Assembly (NCBI RefSeq): GCF_000427645.1
Contig: NZ_KE386571.1
Coordinates: 917,576-981,575, forward strand
Source: Sphingomonas phyllosphaerae FA2
GTDB lineage: Bacteria; Pseudomonadota; Alphaproteobacteria; Sphingomonadales; Sphingomonadaceae
Direction of reading: 5' to 3'
Length of the DNA stretch: 64,000 nucleotides
Both the position numbers and the translations under genes were made by a program. Below the pieces are notes generated by a model that searched no databases, had not been told where the DNA came from, and saw only the letters and a list, made by a program, of their open reading frames with translations. This document shows, piece by piece, positions 46,626 to 54,739 of the stretch. The number at the start of each line of letters is the position of its first letter. Positions within the stretch are counted from its first letter, which is position 1.

Positions 46626-48109
46626 GGTGGCCGAAGCGCGAGGTGCTCGCGCCGCATGCCGTTCCTGCCGAGGAACCCCGCACCGCGATCATCGACATCG
46701 GCTCCAATTCGATCCGGCTGGTCGTCTATCAGGGCCCGCCGCGGCTTCCGGCGATCCTGTTCAACGAAAAAGTTCTGGCGGGGCTGGGACGTAGCCTCGC
46801 CGAGAGCGGATCGATCGACGAACAGGCGATGGGGCTGGCGCAGACGGCGCTGCGGCGCTTCGCCGCGCTGGCGCGTGAGATGGACGTCGCGGTGCTGCGC
46901 ACCGTCGCGACCGCCGCGGTGCGCGATGCGAGCAACGGTGCCGACCTGATCGCGGTGGCCGAGGCGGCGGGGCTGGAGGTCGAGATCCTGCCCGGCGAAA
47001 AGGAAGCCGAGGCAGCCGGTTACGGGGTGCTCTCCGGCATTCCCGATGCCGATGGGATCGTCGGTGATCTAGGCGGCGGCAGTCTCGAGCTGGTGCGCGT
47101 GCGGCACGGAAAGCTGCTGGGGCGCGCGTCCTTCCCGCTGGGGGTGCTTCGGATCGCGGCATTGCGCGAGCAGGGGCGGCTCGACCTCCAGGTGCGCGCG
47201 TTTCTGGAGGAGAGCGACTGGCTGGGGGCGGGGAAGGGCTTGCCCTTCTACCTCGTTGGCGGATCGTGGCGCGCGCTGGCGCGGCTCGACATGGAAGCGA
47301 CCCGCTATCCGCTGCCGGTGATCCACCAATATGCAATGTCGGGTGAGACGGTGACGCGCCTGCGCCGCACGCTGGCCCATGTCGGCAAGGCGCGGCTGAA
47401 GGACGTGCCCGGATTATCCTCGGGGCGTATCCCGACCCTGTCGGACGCTGCCGCGCTGCTGGCGGCGATGCTGAAGCATCTGCGCAGCAGCGGCACGATC
47501 GTTTCCGCTTACGGGCTGCGCGAGGGCCTGCTCTACGAGCGCTTGTCGCCGTCGGAGCGCGCGGCCGATCCATTGATCGTCGCGGCGCGTGACGAGGGCC
47601 GGCGCAGCGGGCGGTTTCCCGAACATGGCGACTTGCTCGATCGCTGGATCGCGCCGTTGTTCGCCGACGATCCCGCCGAAGACGCGCGGCTGCGGATTGC
47701 GGCCTGCCACCTTGCCGATGTGGGATGGCGCGCCAACCCGGACTTTCGTGCCGAACGCGGCGTGGAGATCGCGCTGCACGGCAATTGGGTAGCGATCGAC
47801 GCACGCGGCCGCGCAATGGTGGCGCAGGCGTTGTGGACCGCGCTGGGCGGCGCGACCAACAGCCCCGAACCGCTCGCCGCGCTCGCGGGCGAGACCGGGC
47901 TGCGGCGCGCGGTGCAATGGGGATTGGCGATCCGGCTGGGCCAGCGGCTGAGCGGCGGGCTCGCCGCGCCGCTGACGCGGGCGGCGGTCAGCGCCGCGGG
48001 TGGGGTCCTGCGGCTCGAACCGGGCGATCCGGCGCTGTATGGCGAGACGGTTCAGAAGCGGCACCGGGCACTGGCGATGATGATGGGGATGCAGGCCGAG
48101 CTGGCGTAA
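46622..48109 (+). CDS. ppx: Exopolyphosphatase (Ppx/GppA family)
   Basis: 495 residues. The N-terminal ASKHA fold has TAIIDIGSNSIRLVVYQG near residue 22 and IVGDLGGGSLELVRVR near residue 145, the two phosphate-binding loops. The C-terminal helical part (ERAADPLIVAARDEGRRSGRFPEHGDLLDRWIAPLF) contains HD-like helices of the Ppx type. It degrades polyphosphate or pppGpp. ATGA overlap with ppk makes it the last gene of the operon. A repeat-bearing gap of 402 bases follows. Confidence 0.95.
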   Translation: MRWPKREVLAPHAVPAEEPRTAIIDIGSNSIRLVVYQGPPRLPAILFNEKVLAGLGRSLAESGSIDEQAMGLAQTALRRFAALAREMDVAVLRTVATAAVRDASNGADLIAVAEAAGLEVEILPGEKEAEAAGYGVLSGIPDADGIVGDLGGGSLELVRVRHGKLLGRASFPLGVLRIAALREQGRLDLQVRAFLEESDWLGAGKGLPFYLVGGSWRALARLDMEATRYPLPVIHQYAMSGETVTRLRRTLAHVGKARLKDVPGLSSGRIPTLSDAAALLAAMLKHLRSSGTIVSAYGLREGLLYERLSPSERAADPLIVAARDEGRRSGRFPEHGDLLDRWIAPLFADDPAEDARLRIAACHLADVGWRANPDFRAERGVEIALHGNWVAIDARGRAMVAQALWTALGGATNSPEPLAALAGETGLRRAVQWGLAIRLGQRLSGGLAAPLTRAAVSAAGGVLRLEPGDPALYGETVQKRHRALAMMMGMQAELA

Positions 48110-48162
48110 GGCCTGTGCGGTGGCGCCGACGTCGAAAAGCGAGGTGTTAGAAAAAGGATAGA

Positions 48163-48293
48163 TTCATGCGGAGGCGCAGAGGGCGCGGAGGCGCACCGCA
48201 GGGGGCATCGGCACTCTGTCACTAAGATCGTGCGAGGGGAGCGCCCAATCCGGCAAGCACATCATCTCTGCGTCCTCCGCGCCTTCGCGTGAA
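48163..48293. repeat. Inverted repeat of GCGGAGGCGCAGAGG family after ppx
   Basis: TTCATGCGGAGGCGCAGAGG at 48163 onward pairs with CTCTGCGTCCTCCGCG..GCGTGAA ending at 48293, imperfectly, over about 28 bases each, around 75 bases. The 402-base gap 48110-48511 contains this pair, a short stretch with nothing recognisable, and then a partial palindrome at 48451-48466 just before the membrane-protein gene. Confidence 0.7.
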
Positions 48294-48450
48294 AATCCCT
48301 TTCGTTTTAGCCTCGCCATAAGGCTGAAAGCCGGCCGCCCTTTGGGTCGGTCTGAAATTACCGCCGCGACCCAGCGCGGCCCGTGTCATCAGCCCGCCTC
48401 GTCGGGGCGTCCGCTCGCTTCGCGCCTAACGCTCTAGATTCGCGGCGAAC

Positions 48451-48466
48451 ATGACCGATCGCTCAT
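48451..48466. promoter_or_regulatory. Imperfect operator-like palindrome before the AcvB-MprF genes
   Basis: ATGACCGATCGCTCAT is a 16-base palindrome with one mismatched pair. It is 46 bases before the start of the membrane-protein gene. The same element, perfect, occurs at 60843-60858. A further half-site ATGAGCG coincides with the start codon at 48512, which could be chance. Confidence 0.4.
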
Positions 48467-48511
48467 GTTTCGGACAGGCAATCGCGAAGGCGTGCCGGGC
48501 AGAAGCGCGAT

Positions 48512-48895
48512 ATGAGCGATCAGCCCTTCTCCGAACGCTTCGGTCGTGTCGACGTCGAGCGTGAACGGTCGCAATCGGCGCTCGACGAACGGGTATGTCG
48601 GCTGATCTGCCCGATGGCGGCGGCGATGGTCGGGGTCTGCCTGACCGGGATCGGGCTGCTGCATGTCGGCATCGCCTCCGGCCGGCGGGGGAGCTTCGCG
48701 GACGATCTGCTCGCGATCGACGCGCTGATCTTCCTGATCGCAATGCTGGCGTCCTATCTCGCGGTGCGCACTCCGACAGCGCGACGGAGCGCCTGGTTGC
48801 ACCGGCTGGAACAGGTGGCCGATGCAACCTTCATCATCGCCATGCTACTGCTCACCGCGGCCTGTTTCGTGATCACTTATGCCGTGAGTGCCTGA
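48512..48895 (+). CDS. Small membrane protein of unknown family
   Basis: 127 residues with three predicted membrane helices: CPMAAAMVGVCLTGIGLLHVGIA, LLAIDALIFLIAMLASYLAV and ADATFIIAMLLLTAACFVITYAV. The N-terminal 33 residues are charged and cytoplasmic. I do not recognise the family. It precedes the AcvB/VirJ-like gene by 2 bases, so the two are almost certainly one transcript. A palindrome lies 46 bases upstream. Confidence 0.7.
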   Translation: MSDQPFSERFGRVDVERERSQSALDERVCRLICPMAAAMVGVCLTGIGLLHVGIASGRRGSFADDLLAIDALIFLIAMLASYLAVRTPTARRSAWLHRLEQVADATFIIAMLLLTAACFVITYAVSA

Positions 48896-48897
48896 CC

Positions 48898-49620
48898 ATG
48901 CCGACGAACCGACGCAACTGGCTGGCAATCGTGGCGGGCGCCGCCACCGGCGCGGCGCTGCTGGTGACGGGGTTCGTCGGCTATCTCGGCTATTTCGGCG
49001 GACCGATCCTTCGCGACGCGCCGGCCACCGCGCCGGTGGCGATGCGCGGTACGCGGGTATTGTTCCTGTCGGGCGACATGGGGATCAACGCCGGCATGGG
49101 CCCGCGGCTGATCGCGGCGCTGAACCGGGATGGGCTACCCGTTTTGGCGTTCAACTCGCTGACCGCATTCGGCACGCGGCGGCCGCCCGACGAGGCGGCG
49201 GCGATCGTCGCGGCGGCGGTCGCGCGTGCGGAGCGGATGCCGGGAACGTCGCGCGTCGTGCTGGTGGGACAGTCGTTCGGCGCCGACATGCTGCAATTCG
49301 CCGGCGCACGCCTGCCGCAAAACCTGCGGCCGCAGGTCCGGCAGGTCATCCTGCTGGTGCCGGGTAACACGTTGCTGTTCAAGGCAAGTCCCGGCGGCGT
49401 GCTGGACGGGCGGCCCGACGCGCCGGCCGGTCCCAGCGCGCAGCGGCTCGACTGGACGCCGGTCACCTGCATCCAGGGCGCGGGGGAAGCGGCCAGCCTG
49501 TGCCCGTTGCTGCACAACCCCAACGTGCGGCGGGTGGCGCTGCCCGGCGGACATTTCCTGAACTATGACGTGCCGCTGATCGCGCGGACGCTGCGCGAGG
49601 CGATCGTAAACGGTCGCTGA
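48898..49620 (+). CDS. AcvB/VirJ-family alpha/beta hydrolase
   Basis: 240 residues. An N-terminal membrane anchor or signal (WLAIVAGAATGAALLVTGFVGYLGYF) precedes a VirJ-type hydrolase fold: TRVLFLSGDMGINAGMGPRLIAALNRDGLPVLAFNSLTAFGTRR, nucleophile elbow VVLVGQSFGADMLQFA, and the catalytic His in LPGGHFLNYD. In Agrobacterium and Rhizobium, AcvB/AtvA cleaves lysyl-phosphatidylglycerol in the periplasm, and its gene neighbours the MprF homologue LpiA. Here mprF is at 50147, with only a DUF2147 gene between, which supports the same role. It is about half the size of AcvB, one VirJ domain only. Confidence 0.82.
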   Translation: MPTNRRNWLAIVAGAATGAALLVTGFVGYLGYFGGPILRDAPATAPVAMRGTRVLFLSGDMGINAGMGPRLIAALNRDGLPVLAFNSLTAFGTRRPPDEAAAIVAAAVARAERMPGTSRVVLVGQSFGADMLQFAGARLPQNLRPQVRQVILLVPGNTLLFKASPGGVLDGRPDAPAGPSAQRLDWTPVTCIQGAGEAASLCPLLHNPNVRRVALPGGHFLNYDVPLIARTLREAIVNGR

Positions 49621-49710
49621 GCCGTCATCTTCATTACGGATAATTCAGCCGTCGTCGACGTGCCGGCAATCCACCTCGGCTTAGGGTCGGCGGATCACAG
49701 GGGATCAGAT

Positions 49711-50154
49711 ATGTTCGCTTCTCGCTTCGCCGCGGCCGCCGCCGCCTTGACGATGGCCGTGGCCATCCCCGCCGCGGCGAAACCGCAGGCGCCCACGCCG
49801 GGCGCGACGATCTACGGCACGTGGATGAACCCCTATAAGAGCGTCGCGGTGCGCACCGGCCCGTGCGGCGAGCGGCTGTGCGGCTGGATCGTATGGGCGA
49901 ACCAGGAGGCGCAGAACGACGCGCGCGACGGCGGCACGCCGAAACTGATCGGCACCGCGCTGCTGGAGAATTATCGCGCCGAAAAGCCGGGGAGCTGGTC
50001 GGGCACGGTGTTCGTGCCCGACATGAACCGTCGCTTCTATTCGATCATCCAGCAGGTCGGGCCGGACGAGATGAAGGTGAAGGGCTGCATCCTCGGGGGC
50101 CTGCTGTGCAAGTCGCAGCTCTGGCACCGGATCGCGGACGTTCCCCATGCTTGA
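49711..50154 (+). CDS. DUF2147 secreted protein
   Basis: 147 residues with a signal peptide (MFASRFAAAAAALTMAVAIPAAA). The DUF2147 pattern is visible: ATIYGTWMNPYKSVAVRTGPCGERLCGWIVWA..., then GTVFVPDMNRRFYSIIQQVGPDEMKVKGCILGGLLCKSQLWHRI. Four Cys (two CxxxxC-like pairs, G-P-C..L-C-G and G-C..L-L-C-K) probably form disulfides in the periplasm. Its function is unknown. It overlaps mprF by 8 bases, so both are co-translated. It begins 90 bases after the AcvB-like gene. Confidence 0.88.
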   Translation: MFASRFAAAAAALTMAVAIPAAAKPQAPTPGATIYGTWMNPYKSVAVRTGPCGERLCGWIVWANQEAQNDARDGGTPKLIGTALLENYRAEKPGSWSGTVFVPDMNRRFYSIIQQVGPDEMKVKGCILGGLLCKSQLWHRIADVPHA

Positions 50155-52717
50155 GATGAAGGGGTGGATGGCGCGGCATCGGACCGCGCTGTCGCTCGTC
50201 ATGGTACTGGTGTTGATCGGGCTCGGCTTTGCCGCGATGCAGCAGTTGACGCGTGAACTGCACTTCTCGCACGTCCGTACCGCGCTGCATGCCTTGTCGG
50301 CGTGGCAGATCGCGGCATCGTTGCTCTTCACCACGCTCAGCTATCTGACGCTGACCGGCTACGATGTGCTGGCGTTGCGGATCATCGGGCGGCCGCTGCC
50401 GTGGCGCGTGGCGGCGCTGGGGTCGTTCACCAGCTATACGCTCAGCCACAATCTGGGGCTTTCCCTGCTCACCGGCGGGTCGGCGCGTTACCGGATCTAT
50501 ACCGCCGCCGGGCTCGACGGGCCCGACGTGGCGCGCGTGATCGGGATCGCCAGCGCGACCTTCTGGAGCGGCGTCGTCACGGTCGCGTCGGTGGCGTTGC
50601 TCGCGCGGAGCGGGCCGATCGAACTGGCGGGTTTCACGATCCCCGCCGCTGTGTCGCACGGGATTGCGGCGACGGTGCTGGTGCTGATCGCCGCGGTCGT
50701 CATGCTGTGCGGCAATGCGCGCGGCCCGTTGCGGCTGTGGCGGATGAGCGTGCCGCTGCCGAGTTTCGGGCAGGCGCTGGCGCAGATCGGGCTGGCGGTG
50801 CTCGACACCAGCACCGCGGCGGCGGCGCTTTTCGTGCTGGTGCAGGGTGCCGATCCGTCGCTGCTGCCCGCGTTCATCCTCGCTTATGCGTTGGGGATCG
50901 TTGCGGCGGTGCTGGCGCACGTCCCCGGCGGGATCGGCGTGTTCGAGGCGGTGGTGCTGGCGGTGCTCCCGGGGGATCGCTCGGTCGCGTTCGCGGCGCT
51001 GATCGCCTATCGCGCGATCTATTATCTCTTGCCGCTCGCCGTGGCGGTCGCGATCCTGGCGTGGCGCGAGGGGCTGCGGCGGCGGCACCTGCTCGACCAT
51101 CCGTTCTCCTCGCGGTTGCTGCGTGACGGGCGGGCGGTGGCCAACGGGATCGCGCCGCTCGCGCTGACCGCGGCGACCTTCATGGGCGGGGCGATGCTGC
51201 TGCTGTCCGGGTCGCTGCCGTCGCTCCACGCACGGATGGGCGCGCTGGCGTCCATCGTCCCGCTGCCGTTCATCGAGGCGAGCCATATTGCGGCCAGCCT
51301 CGTCGGCACCGGGCTGCTGCTGCTCGCGCCCGGACTCTATAGGCGGCTGGATGGCGCATTCGTCGCGACGCGCGCGCTGTTGCTGGCGGGCGCGGCCTTT
51401 TCGCTGGCGAAGGGGATCGATTACGAGGAGGCGATCGCCTGCCTGACGCTGGCGGCGATGCTGCAATGGACGCGCGGGGCCTTTTATCGCCGCACCGCGC
51501 TGACGCAGATCCGCTGGTCGGCGGGCTGGCTGTCGGCGGTGCTGGTGGTGCTGGCGGCGGCGGTGTGGATCGGTCTGTTCGCCTATCGCCGCGTGCCCTA
51601 CGACGACGACCTGTGGTGGCATTTCGCGCTCAAGGGCGACGCACCCCGCTTCCTGCGCGGCACGCTGGCGGCGACGGTGGCGCTGCTGGTCGCGCTGGTC
51701 TGGCGGTGGATGTCCCCGCCGCAGGCACCCGAGCCGCGTGCCTTCGCGCCGGAAGCGCTCACCCGCGTGATCGCGCGCGCCGATCGTACCGACGCGATGC
51801 TGGCGATGATCGACGACAAGCGGCTGCTGTTCTCCGAATCCGGGGGGGCGATGCTGATGTATCAGGTGCGCGGCGCGAGCTGGATCGTAATGGGGGACCC
51901 GGTCGGCGCGCGCGACGACTGGCCAGAATTGCTGTGGCGGATTCGCGACAAGGCCGATCAGGCGCAGGGCCGGCTGATGCTGTATCAGGTGACCGGGCCG
52001 GTGCTGGAGCTGGCGATCGGCATGGGGCTGCACGTTATCAAATATGGCGAGGAAGCGATCATCGACCTGCCCGAGTTCACGCTCGATACGCCGCGGCTGC
52101 GCTCGGTGCGCAAGGCGGAGCGCGCGGCGGCGCGGCGTGGGCTGACGTTTCGGATCGTGCCCGCGGCGGCGGTGCCGGTGGTGCTGGACGAGCTGGAGGC
52201 GATCTCCACGGAATGGATGGCCAGCAAGGGGCATGCCGAGAAGAGCTTCAGCCTCGGCCATTTCAGCCGCGATTATCTGCAGCGCTTCGACGTCGCGCTG
52301 GTGATGGAGGGTGACCGGATCGCCGCTTTCGCCAATCTGTGGCTGACCGAGAACCATGCCGAGGCGTCGGTCGATCTGATGCGGCATCGCGACGATGCGC
52401 CGCACGGCACGATGGACTTCCTGTTCGTCAACATCCTGCAATGGGCCAAGGATCGCGGCTATCAGCGCTTCTCGTTGGGGATCGCGCCGTTATCGGGGAT
52501 TTCGGGCCGGCGGCTGGCGCCGGCCTGGGCGCGCGCGGCATCTTTGGTGTTTCACCATGGCGAGCGCTTCTACGGCTTTCGCGGCCTGCGCAGCTATAAG
52601 GAAAAATTCGCGCCGCGCTGGGAGCCGCGCTACATCGCGGGGCCGAAGGGAATCGCGATGATCCGCACGCTTCGTGACCTGTCGCGACTGATCGGACACG
52701 CGCCCGCCGGGTCGTAA
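50147..52717 (+). CDS. mprF: Aminoacyl-phosphatidylglycerol synthase/flippase MprF (LpiA)
   Basis: 856 residues. The N-terminal two thirds (about residues 10-540) are polytopic: a flippase region including GSFTSYTLSHNLGLSLLTGGSARYRIYTAAGL and HVPGGIGVFEAVVLAVLPG, both MprF hallmarks. The C-terminal 300 residues are the DUF2156 GNAT-like aminoacyl-transfer domain (LFSESGGAMLMYQVRGASWIVMGDPVG, EWMASKGHAEKSFSLGHF, GTMDFLFVNILQWAKDRGYQRFSLGIAPLSG). It moves Lys or Ala from tRNA to phosphatidylglycerol and exposes the product, lowering surface charge. The AcvB-like hydrolase upstream would reverse this. Confidence 0.95.
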   Translation: MLEMKGWMARHRTALSLVMVLVLIGLGFAAMQQLTRELHFSHVRTALHALSAWQIAASLLFTTLSYLTLTGYDVLALRIIGRPLPWRVAALGSFTSYTLSHNLGLSLLTGGSARYRIYTAAGLDGPDVARVIGIASATFWSGVVTVASVALLARSGPIELAGFTIPAAVSHGIAATVLVLIAAVVMLCGNARGPLRLWRMSVPLPSFGQALAQIGLAVLDTSTAAAALFVLVQGADPSLLPAFILAYALGIVAAVLAHVPGGIGVFEAVVLAVLPGDRSVAFAALIAYRAIYYLLPLAVAVAILAWREGLRRRHLLDHPFSSRLLRDGRAVANGIAPLALTAATFMGGAMLLLSGSLPSLHARMGALASIVPLPFIEASHIAASLVGTGLLLLAPGLYRRLDGAFVATRALLLAGAAFSLAKGIDYEEAIACLTLAAMLQWTRGAFYRRTALTQIRWSAGWLSAVLVVLAAAVWIGLFAYRRVPYDDDLWWHFALKGDAPRFLRGTLAATVALLVALVWRWMSPPQAPEPRAFAPEALTRVIARADRTDAMLAMIDDKRLLFSESGGAMLMYQVRGASWIVMGDPVGARDDWPELLWRIRDKADQAQGRLMLYQVTGPVLELAIGMGLHVIKYGEEAIIDLPEFTLDTPRLRSVRKAERAAARRGLTFRIVPAAAVPVVLDELEAISTEWMASKGHAEKSFSLGHFSRDYLQRFDVALVMEGDRIAAFANLWLTENHAEASVDLMRHRDDAPHGTMDFLFVNILQWAKDRGYQRFSLGIAPLSGISGRRLAPAWARAASLVFHHGERFYGFRGLRSYKEKFAPRWEPRYIAGPKGIAMIRTLRDLSRLIGHAPAGS

Positions 52718-52746
52718 GCGACCCCGGCGAGCGCGGGTCGGACAGG

Positions 52747-53088
52747 TCAGCCCTTCGGCGCGGTCAGATGCGCGCTGAGGAACTTGTTCATTTCGAACAT
52801 GCTGGCCGACTTCTTGCCGAAGATCTTCTCCAGCTTGTCGTCGGCATTGATCTGGCGACGGTCCTTGGCGTCCTGCAGATCGTGCTTCTTGATGTATTCC
52901 CACACCTTGCTGACGACTTCGCTGCGCGGCAGGTCGTTCTTGCCGACGATCTCGGCCAGATCGGCCGACGGGGTGACGGGAGCGGTGATGCCGCCGCGTG
53001 CGCCGCCCGCGGGCTTGCCGGTCGCCTTGACCTTCTTTTCCGCAGCCTTGGTCTCGTCCTTGCCGCGCTTCTCCGCAGACTTTGCCAT
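52747..53088 (-). CDS. SWIB/MDM2-domain protein
   Basis: 113 residues. A Lys-rich N-terminus (MAKSAEKRGKDETKAAEKKVKATGKPAGG) leads into a SWIB domain: VTPSADLAEIVGKNDLPRSEVVSKVWEYIKKHDLQDAKDRRQINADDKLEKIFGKKSASMFEMNKFLSAHL, complete and undamaged. Bacterial SWIB proteins are of unknown function; Chlamydia examples bind topoisomerase. It stands alone, 29 bases from the convergent mprF end. Confidence 0.92.
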   Translation of the reverse strand: MAKSAEKRGKDETKAAEKKVKATGKPAGGARGGITAPVTPSADLAEIVGKNDLPRSEVVSKVWEYIKKHDLQDAKDRRQINADDKLEKIFGKKSASMFEMNKFLSAHLTAPKG

Positions 53089-53222
53089 GCTAAGCTCCCT
53101 TCCTGAACTGCTCTTGGATGGCGCAACACCCGGGTGCGGCGCAAGTTCATCCTGGTGGCGCCTTATCAGTGGTTTTGCCCCCGTGCACAAGGAAACACGC
53201 GACGGAAGGTCGCAAGGGCGGC

Positions 53223-53921
53223 TCAAGCGGGCGCGAGGTCGGCCCAGATCGGCAAATGATCGGAGGCGACGCGTGCGGCGGCGGATTGGTGAACCCCGCA
53301 GCGGACGATGCGCAGCCCGGGCGACACCATGATCCGGTCGAGCCGTGCGATCGGGCGTCGCGCATGAAAGCTGGGCCCCGTGTCGGCGAAGCGGAACGCG
53401 GCGCCGAAGTCGCGCAGACAGCCCGACGCGCGGGTCCATTCGTTCAGATCGCCCATCATCACCGTCGGCATCGTCTGCGCGCTGGCGCCGACATGCGCGA
53501 GGATCGCCGCGGCCTGCCGCCGCCGCCACAGCCCCGACAGATCGAGGTGCATCCCGATGATCCGCACGGTCGTGCCGCCAATCGCGACCTCCGCCAGCAC
53601 CGCGCCGCGCGGCTCGAGCGCGGGCAGGCGGAGTTGCTCGCAGTCGAGGATGCGCGCCGCCTTGCGCACCAGAATGGCGTTGCCGTGCCAGCCCATGCTG
53701 GTGGCGCGCATGCCGAGCCCGACCGGCTGCCAGTCGCTATGCTCCTCGAGCAGATGCGGGGTGAGCACCGCCGCACGCTGTCCGAAGCGCCGATCCGCCT
53801 CCTGAAGCGCGACGATGTCGGCATCGACCTCGCGCAGCACCTGCAGGACGCGCTCCGGGCTGCGGCGGCGATCGGTGCCGATCGCCTTACGGATATTATA
53901 GCTGGCGACTTTGAGGATCAT
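53223..53921 (-). CDS. Endonuclease/exonuclease/phosphatase (EEP) family protein
   Basis: 232 residues. EEP motifs: LKVASYNIRKAIGTDRR near residue 4, DADIVALQEADRRFGQRA with the metal-binding Glu near residue 38, VRIIGMHLDLSG, VMMGDLNEWT and the C-terminal SDHLPIWADL (catalytic Asp-His). No signal peptide is seen. It likely cleaves nucleic acid or phospholipid/phosphoinositide-like phosphodiesters; the substrate is open. The ATG at 53921 gives MILKVASYN; the upstream frame is not conserved. Confidence 0.9.
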   Translation of the reverse strand: MILKVASYNIRKAIGTDRRRSPERVLQVLREVDADIVALQEADRRFGQRAAVLTPHLLEEHSDWQPVGLGMRATSMGWHGNAILVRKAARILDCEQLRLPALEPRGAVLAEVAIGGTTVRIIGMHLDLSGLWRRRQAAAILAHVGASAQTMPTVMMGDLNEWTRASGCLRDFGAAFRFADTGPSFHARRPIARLDRIMVSPGLRIVRCGVHQSAAARVASDHLPIWADLAPA

Positions 53922-54086
53922 TGCCCCGGCGCAACGAGCGAGCGGCGTGCGGGTTGCAGCATTCGGGGAGTGCCACGATAGCGGTGGACCTGGATCGTCG
54001 AATGCCGCAGATGCTTCGCGCAAGTTTTGCGCACTATGCGAATCAAGGCGGCGGCCGGGCGAGATGCCCGCTAACTACAGGGAAAC

Positions 54087-54635
54087 ATGATGCTGGGAGC
54101 GACGGTGCGCGCATGGTGGGTGGCGATCGTGAACGCCGTCGCCTCGAATCTGCCGGATGATCCTTTCAGCTCCCGACTTCGGGCCTACCTTTACCGTTTG
54201 ATTTCGATGCACTCGGGAACGGCACCGACGATCAAGGGCGGCTGCCGCGTCAACGGCTATCGCTTGCGGATCGGCAACCGCGTTTTCATCAACCGCAGCT
54301 GCTATTTCGACCTGAGCGCACCGGTCGTGCTGGGCGACAACGTGGTCGTCGGGCATCACACGCTGTTCGTCACCGCCGACCATGAAGTCGGCACCGCACA
54401 ACGCCGCGCCGGCGCGGTCAAGGCGGCGCCTATCGTGGTCGAGGAGGGCGCGTGGATCGGCTGTCAGTGCGTGATCATGCCCGGCGTCACGATCGGCCAC
54501 GGCAGCGTGGTGGCCGCCGGCGCGCTGGTGCGCGAGAACGTGCCGCCCAACGTCATGGTGGCGGGCGTGCCGGCAAGGGTGAAGAACACGGCGCTGGATG
54601 CCGGCGTGTCGGCAGAAGGACGGGCCGCGGAATAA
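54087..54635 (+). CDS. Hexapeptide-repeat (LbetaH) acetyltransferase
   Basis: 182 residues. Left-handed beta-helix rungs run from about residue 45 to 165: CRVNGYRLRIGNRVFINRSCYFDLSAPVVLGDNVVVGHHTLFVTADHEVG, EGAWIGCQCVIMPGVTIGHGSVVAAGALVRENVPPNVMVAGVPARV. This is the WcaF/maltose-acetyltransferase type, with the catalytic His in DHEVG and the closing VPARV. It probably O-acetylates a sugar in an exopolysaccharide or lipid; the trifunctional polysaccharide enzyme is 3 kb away. GGGAAAC precedes the ATG at 54087. Confidence 0.87.
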   Translation: MMLGATVRAWWVAIVNAVASNLPDDPFSSRLRAYLYRLISMHSGTAPTIKGGCRVNGYRLRIGNRVFINRSCYFDLSAPVVLGDNVVVGHHTLFVTADHEVGTAQRRAGAVKAAPIVVEEGAWIGCQCVIMPGVTIGHGSVVAAGALVRENVPPNVMVAGVPARVKNTALDAGVSAEGRAAE

Positions 54636-54638
54636 CGG

Positions 54639-54714
54639 TGGTGCCGGGTGTCGGACTCGAACCGACGACCTACCGCTTACAAGGCGGTTGCTCTACCAGC
54701 TGAGCTAAACCGGC
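54639..54714 (-). tRNA. tRNA-Thr (TGT)
   Basis: On the minus strand it reads GCCGGTTTAGCTCAGCTGG, anticodon loop CTTGTAA (anticodon TGT), T-loop GGTTCGAGTCC, and ends CCGGCA plus an encoded CCA. The acceptor stem GCCGG(TT)/..CCGGC and the D- and T-arms are consistent. It is 3 bases after the acetyltransferase stop on the other strand and 25 bases after the DUF429-like gene end. Confidence 0.96.
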
Positions 54715-54739
54715 CCGCCGTTACGCGGCCCTCCATGCG

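Noticed and set aside
48163..48293. CRISPR or tandem repeat after ppx
   Set aside because: Only two copies in inverted orientation; no regular spacing or spacers.
50045..52441. 798-codon minus-strand frame opposite mprF
   Set aside because: Low-complexity Arg/Gln/His translation with no motif; MprF on the plus strand is unambiguous.
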